Part shown: positions 60,189 to 64,000 of the stretch, piece after piece
Position numbering within the stretch: the stretch's first letter is position 1
How the letters are laid out: every line of letters begins with the position of its first letter
Origin: Allostella vacuolata
GTDB lineage: Bacteria > Pseudomonadota > Alphaproteobacteria > ATCC43930 > Allostellaceae
Direction: 5' to 3'
Assembly (NCBI GenBank): GCA_006739055.1
Contig: AP019702.1
Location: 5,171,388 to 5,235,387, forward strand
DNA: 64,000 nucleotides
Made by a program: the position numbers and the translations under genes
Notes under the pieces: model-generated
Database searches by the model: none
Told to the model about the DNA's origin: nothing
What the model saw: only the letters and a program-made list of their open reading frames with translations

Positions 60189-61163
60189 CTACGCCGCCCG
60201 GAAACGCGCCCGATAGGCCCGCGGGCCGGTGCCGAGTCGGCCGCGGAAATGGTGGCGCAGAGTGGCGGCCGTGCCGAAGCCGCATTCGGTCGCGACGCGC
60301 TCGATCGACAGCTCGGTCTCCTCCAGCAGCGACCGGGCATGGGCCAGTCGCTCGGCCACCAGCCAGTCGCCCGGGGTCGTCCCGGTCGCCTCGGCGAAGC
60401 GGCGCAGGAACGTCCGCTCGCTCATCCGTGCCTCGCCGGCCAGCTGCGCGACCGACAGGGGCTCGGCCAGGCGCCGCCGCAGCCGGTCCAGCAGCCCCGC
60501 CAGGCGGGAGCCGTCGTGCAAGGGAACCGGCCGCTCGACATACTGCGCCTGCCCGCCCTCGCGGTGCGGCGGCAGGACCAGGCGCCGCGCCACCTGGTTG
60601 GCGATCCGGGGGCCATGGTCGCGGCGCACGATGTGAACGCAGAGGTCGATCCCGGCAGCGCTGCCGGCCGCCGTCAGCAGGTCGCCCTCGTCGACATAGA
60701 GCACGTCGGGTTCGATGCGGATCGCGGGATGGAGCTCGGCCAGGGTCGGCAGGTAGCGCCAGTGGGTGGTCGCGCGCCGCCCGTCCAGCAGCCCGGTCGC
60801 GGCCAGGACGAAGACGCCGGAGCACAGCGAGACCAGCCGGGCACCGCGGCCGTGAGCATCGCGCAGCGCCCGGACCACGGCCGCCGGCGGCGGCTCCCGG
60901 GCACCGCGCCAGCCGGGCACGATGATGGTGCCGGCCAGCATCAGCGCCTCCAGGCCGGCATCGGTCTCCACCCGGATGCCGCCGACGGCGCGAAGCGGCC
61001 CGGGCTCGGCGGCGCACACCCGGAAGCGGTACCAGCCGGGGCCCATCTCCGGCCGCGGCAGGCCGAAGACCTCGACGGCGATGCCGAACTCGAAGGTGCA
61101 GAGCCCGTCATAGGCGAGAACCGCGACGTCCGGGTTGAGCGGCGGGGAGAAGGTTGGCGGCAT
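60189..61163 (-). CDS. GlxA/FtrA-type AraC-family regulator with DJ-1/PfpI N-terminal domain
   Basis: 324 residues. The N-terminal DJ-1/GATase1-like domain (VAVLAYDGLCTFEFGIAVEVFGLPR; LVSLCSGVFVLAATGLLDGRRATTHW) is followed by an AraC helix-turn-helix pair (EARMSERTFLRRFAEATGTTPGDWL, VATECGFGTAATLRHHF). It is divergent from a rhodanese gene, a pairing seen for FtrA-like regulators, and likely controls it. Confidence 0.88.
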   Translation of the reverse strand: MPPTFSPPLNPDVAVLAYDGLCTFEFGIAVEVFGLPRPEMGPGWYRFRVCAAEPGPLRAVGGIRVETDAGLEALMLAGTIIVPGWRGAREPPPAAVVRALRDAHGRGARLVSLCSGVFVLAATGLLDGRRATTHWRYLPTLAELHPAIRIEPDVLYVDEGDLLTAAGSAAGIDLCVHIVRRDHGPRIANQVARRLVLPPHREGGQAQYVERPVPLHDGSRLAGLLDRLRRRLAEPLSVAQLAGEARMSERTFLRRFAEATGTTPGDWLVAERLAHARSLLEETELSIERVATECGFGTAATLRHHFRGRLGTGPRAYRARFRAA

Positions 61164-61266
61164 GTTTGCGATAATCGGCGATCCCGCCAGTTTCCGGCAA
61201 GCGCCGATCCCGGCAGGTTGCGGGGCGTGGCCGACGGTCGGCCACCATCCGGGAGAGGACAGAGCG

Positions 61267-61662
61267 ATGAGCGTCGTTTCCGAAGTCGCAGCCGCAGGCC
61301 CTGCCGACGCATCGGCCCATTTCGCCGCCAAGCTGGCGTTCGAGACCGACTGCTGGGACGTGCATGCCGCGACCCGCGACGGCCAGGTCGACTTCGTGCT
61401 GCTCGACGTGCGCACCGCGGCCCTCTACGCGGCCGGGCATGTGCCGGGCGCTGTCAGCCTGCCGCACCGCGAGATCGGCGAGGCCAGGATGGCCGCCTGG
61501 CCGGCGGACACGCTGTTCGTCGTCTACTGCGCCGGCCCCCACTGCAATGGCGCCGACAAGGCGGCGCTACGCCTGGCCGGGCTCGGCCGGCGGGTCAAGG
61601 TGATGATCGGCGGGGTGACCGGCTGGCTCGACGAGGGGCTGGCGCTGGCGAAGGGGTCATGA
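61267..61662 (+). CDS. Rhodanese-like sulfurtransferase
   Basis: A 131-residue single rhodanese domain: FVLLDVRTAALYAAGHVPGAVSLPHREI and the active-site loop VVYCAGPHCNGADKAA with the catalytic Cys. It probably transfers sulfane sulfur in the cytoplasm. Its end overlaps the convergent MFS gene by 6 bp. Confidence 0.9.
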   Translation: MSVVSEVAAAGPADASAHFAAKLAFETDCWDVHAATRDGQVDFVLLDVRTAALYAAGHVPGAVSLPHREIGEARMAAWPADTLFVVYCAGPHCNGADKAALRLAGLGRRVKVMIGGVTGWLDEGLALAKGS

Positions 61663-62874
61663 CCCCATGCCGCGCCGCCGCGCCAGCACCAGTGCGCCGA
61701 TGGCGGTCGCCGGCAGCACGGCAAAGATGAGGAAGACCACGTCGTAGCGCCCGGTCGTCTCGACCAGGAACGAGAAGACGGCCGGGCCGGCGGCATAGCC
61801 GATGAAGGTGAAGAAGCTGGAGGCCGAGGTGGTCTCGCCGACCTTCCCGGCCGGGGCGATGCGGGCGACCTCCGCCAGGTAGACCCCGTTCCAGCTGACG
61901 GCCGAGATGCCGGTCAGGGCGGCGGCCGCCAGGATCATCCACCAGGCGAGCGTGGGCGACAGGGACGCGGTCAGCACCAGCGCGCCGCAGGCGGTCGCCC
62001 CCAGCAGCATCAGGGTGGCCAGCGCAGAGGTGCGGTCGGCGAGCCAGCCGGCCGAGATGCGGCCGACCGCGCCCGCCATCTGGAGGAAGGCATAGGCGGT
62101 GCCGGCCGCGGTCACGGCAAAGCCGAGGTCGGCGGTGAAATAGGGCACGTAGAACGAGAACAAGCTGCCCTGGGCGCAGGCGAAACAGAAGCCGGCATAG
62201 GTCAGCAGCGCCATGCTCCGCACCTGCCGCACCATCCGATAGGGCTGGGCGAAGTTGGCCGGAGCCAGAATGCGGGCGAGCGGCAGCTGGCGCATGCCCG
62301 TGCCGGATCGCCCCGCATCGAGCGCGCCGCGCAGCGGCTGGGTCGCGAGCACGATCGCCAGCGCGATCGCCGCCGACAGGGCCAGCGCCCAGCGCCAGTC
62401 GAGCGCCACCGCCACCGCCGGGATGGCGAGCCCGCCGATCGCCTGGCCGACCGGCACCCCCGACTGCTTGACCGAGAAGGCGAGCCCGCGCCGGGCGGAC
62501 GGCGTATGGCGGGCCAGGATGTCGCTGCTGGCGGGCGGCACCGGCCCATAGCCGAGCCCGAAGAGGAAGGCCGCCACCATCACCGCGGCCCAGGCGCCCA
62601 TCGTGACCAGCAGCAGCGAGAGGGCCGCCAGGGACAGCCCGACCTGGAGCAGCCGCAGCGGCCCGAACTGCGCCAGCAGCGGACCGCAGCTCATCAGGTA
62701 CCACATGCTGGCAACCGTCGAGAGGGCCGAGAAATAGCCGATGCGCTCGATCGGGACACCGGCCGCGGCCGTGATCATCGGCGCGCAGACGGCGACCACG
62801 CTCGACAGGAACGAGATCGCGACCTGGATCGAGAAGGTGACGCCAAGGGCGCCGACCCAACTGTTCTGGGGCAT
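61657..62874 (-). CDS. MFS transporter
   Basis: 405 residues, twelve membrane segments. Family blocks include FGLGYGPVPPASSDILARHTP, FSVKQSGVPVGQAIGGLAIP and GWLADRTSALATLML. It resembles CynX/NimT-like or YbfB-like carriers. The substrate is unknown. Confidence 0.87.
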   Translation of the reverse strand: MPQNSWVGALGVTFSIQVAISFLSSVVAVCAPMITAAAGVPIERIGYFSALSTVASMWYLMSCGPLLAQFGPLRLLQVGLSLAALSLLLVTMGAWAAVMVAAFLFGLGYGPVPPASSDILARHTPSARRGLAFSVKQSGVPVGQAIGGLAIPAVAVALDWRWALALSAAIALAIVLATQPLRGALDAGRSGTGMRQLPLARILAPANFAQPYRMVRQVRSMALLTYAGFCFACAQGSLFSFYVPYFTADLGFAVTAAGTAYAFLQMAGAVGRISAGWLADRTSALATLMLLGATACGALVLTASLSPTLAWWMILAAAALTGISAVSWNGVYLAEVARIAPAGKVGETTSASSFFTFIGYAAGPAVFSFLVETTGRYDVVFLIFAVLPATAIGALVLARRRGMGS

Positions 62875-62929
62875 GGGGAACCTGGCCGGCCCGCGACGGG
62901 AGCCGGCCCAAATGGAGGGTTCCTACTCC

Positions 62930-63676
62930 CTACCCCAACGACTGGCGGATGGCCACCGCGCGATCGGGCCGGTCGGTGGTGAAGACGTCGACCCCCATCT
63001 CGAACATGCGGCGGATGTCGGCATCCTCGTTGGCGGCGAAGCCGCCGATGCCGATGCCGGCATCGCGCACCGCCTTGACCACGTCCGGCGTCAGCATCGT
63101 GCGATGGACGGACAGGGCCGGCACGCCGTGCAGCTTGGCCGTCGCGATGGCGCCGGCGATGCCGACGTCGGTCATCACATAGTTGGACAGGATCCAGATC
63201 GTGCCCTTGGGCCGGCAGTGGCGGCTGAGCGCCACCAGCGTCTCCACCTGGAAGCTGGTCACCGTCGTTCGGTCGAGCGCGCCCTCGGCCTCCAGCACCG
63301 CCGCGACCATGGCCGGGGTCTGGGGATAGGGCCGGCGGTCATGGTCGGGCTTGATTTCCAGCCGGAGCGTGATCGCAGTCGGGCGGAAGATCCCGACCAC
63401 GTCCTCGAGCGCCAGCATCCGCTCGCCGTCGGTGCCCTTCAGGGTCAGCTGCTGCAGCTCGGCCCAGCTCTTCGCGCCGATCGGGCCGGTGCCGTCGGAG
63501 GTGCGCTCCAGCACCGGGTCGTGGAACACCGCCAACCGCCCGTCGGTGGTCGGATGCACGTCGAACTCGACCTGCTCGACCGGCAGCAGGGCCGTGTTGC
63601 GGAAGGCGGTGGGGCTGTTCTCGGGCCACACCAGGGCGCCGCCGCGGTGGGAAGCGATCTCGGTCCGGATGGTCAT
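62930..63676 (-). CDS. Glycerophosphodiester phosphodiesterase
   Basis: A 248-residue TIM-barrel enzyme: IASHRGGALVWPENSPTAF (catalytic His/Arg and Glu), EFDVHPTTDGRLAVFHDP (Asp, metal and catalytic His) and RLEIKPD. There is no signal peptide, so the enzyme is cytosolic. It releases glycerol-3-phosphate from deacylated phospholipids. It is downstream of a peptide-type ABC permease gene. Confidence 0.92.
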   Translation of the reverse strand: MTIRTEIASHRGGALVWPENSPTAFRNTALLPVEQVEFDVHPTTDGRLAVFHDPVLERTSDGTGPIGAKSWAELQQLTLKGTDGERMLALEDVVGIFRPTAITLRLEIKPDHDRRPYPQTPAMVAAVLEAEGALDRTTVTSFQVETLVALSRHCRPKGTIWILSNYVMTDVGIAGAIATAKLHGVPALSVHRTMLTPDVVKAVRDAGIGIGGFAANEDADIRRMFEMGVDVFTTDRPDRAVAIRQSLG

Positions 63677-63686
63677 GGTCGACGTT

Positions 63687-63733
63687 TACCTGCGTGTGGG
63701 GCCTGCCTGAGGGTGGGCCTACCTGAGTGTGGG
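63687..63733. repeat. Three-copy 14-17 bp tandem repeat over the permease stop codon
   Basis: The units are TACCTGCGTGTGGGGCC (63687-63703), TGCCTGAGGGTGGGCC (63704-63719) and TACCTGAGTGTGGG (63720-63733). The last contains the final codons of the permease, and its stop codon overlaps the junction of the second and third units (63721-63719). Confidence 0.8.
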
Positions 63734-64000
63734 ATCGAGGCGGTCGCGCAGCCAGTCGCCGACGATGCTGATCGACAGCGTGGTCAGGATGATGACGACG
63801 CTGGGGGCCAGCATGATCCACGGCGCGCGCGTGATGTATTCGCGGCCATAGCCGACCATGTTGCCGAGCGAGGTGAGCGGCGGCTGCACGCCGAGGCCGA
63901 GGAAGGACAGACCGGATTCCAGCAGGATCGTCTCGGGGAAGGCCAGCGTCATGCTGACGATCAGGGTGGAGGCGATGTTGGGCAGGATGTGGCGGCCGTA
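63719..64000 (-). CDS. Peptide/nickel ABC transporter permease (DppC-like), C-terminal part
   Basis: The frame is open to the right edge, and only the last 93 residues are seen. They include HILPNIASTLIV, the EAA-loop continuation MTLAFPETILLESGLSFLGLGVQPP, and SIVGDWLRDRLDP, typical of OppC/DppC permeases. The rest of the operon lies beyond the window. Confidence 0.9.
   Translation of the reverse strand, partial: YGRHILPNIASTLIVSMTLAFPETILLESGLSFLGLGVQPPLTSLGNMVGYGREYITRAPWIMLAPSVVIILTTLSISIVGDWLRDRLDPTLR

Overview
The window is GC-rich, densely packed bacterial chromosome. It carries an alphaproteobacterial-type NAD regulator upstream of nadA-nadC, COQ7, UbiK, a phasin, TRAP and tripartite tricarboxylate transporters, and a GTTC-N7-GTTC LexA-type box. 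Together these point to an alphaproteobacterium, probably in or near Rhodospirillales. The species cannot be fixed from the sequence alone.

Layout. 1-2.6 kb: NAD synthesis (regulator end, operator, nadA, nadC). 2.6-3.5 kb: an IS5/IS427-type insertion sequence sitting exactly on the shared CTAG stop of nadC and an orphan nucleotidyltransferase. 3.9-11.2 kb: two tandem MlrC-type metallopeptidases, a peptide-type ABC binding protein, a purine phosphoribosyltransferase and a gamma-glutamyltransferase-like enzyme. 11.3-23.1 kb: a tRNA-Arg gene followed by an integrative mobilizable element of about 11.7 kb. 23.3-33.7 kb: small housekeeping genes, including ArsR/SRPBCC, SDR, a secreted 9-residue-repeat protein, cupin, GNAT, tRNA-Leu, split chromate transporter, dsbB, coq7 and csaA. 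33.8-37.9 kb: pcaHG beside a TRAP transporter. 38-46 kb: phasin, TetR-like regulator, amidase, proC, YbjN, ubiK, SDRs, serine hydrolase and ghrA-like. 46.6-52.9 kb: SDR, polysaccharide deacetylase, a second TRAP transporter and an ISNCY/IS1202-like element with a 17-bp target duplication. 52.9-64 kb: MFS, ogt, arfB, a TTT uptake system with a TctA-TctB fusion, a TacAT-type toxin-antitoxin pair, class A beta-lactamase, a GlxA/FtrA-type regulator divergent from a rhodanese, MFS, GDPD and the end of a peptide ABC permease.

The most interesting part is the element at the tRNA-Arg gene. It has a large serine recombinase whose reading frame runs out through the tRNA, a putative SOS-controlled promoter, a frameshifted relaxase with MobC, and a defence cargo of clearly lower GC. 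The cargo is a minimal CBASS (a Cap15-type membrane effector plus a CD-NTase), a TIR-like protein with an unrecognised beta-rich C-terminal half, a hairpin-rich 740-bp gap, and an IetAS-type AAA ATPase plus subtilisin-like protease pair. A shared 11-bp core at the tRNA 3' end and at 23112-23122 marks candidate attachment sites. Joining them in silico gives the recombinase a new, properly terminated C-terminus.
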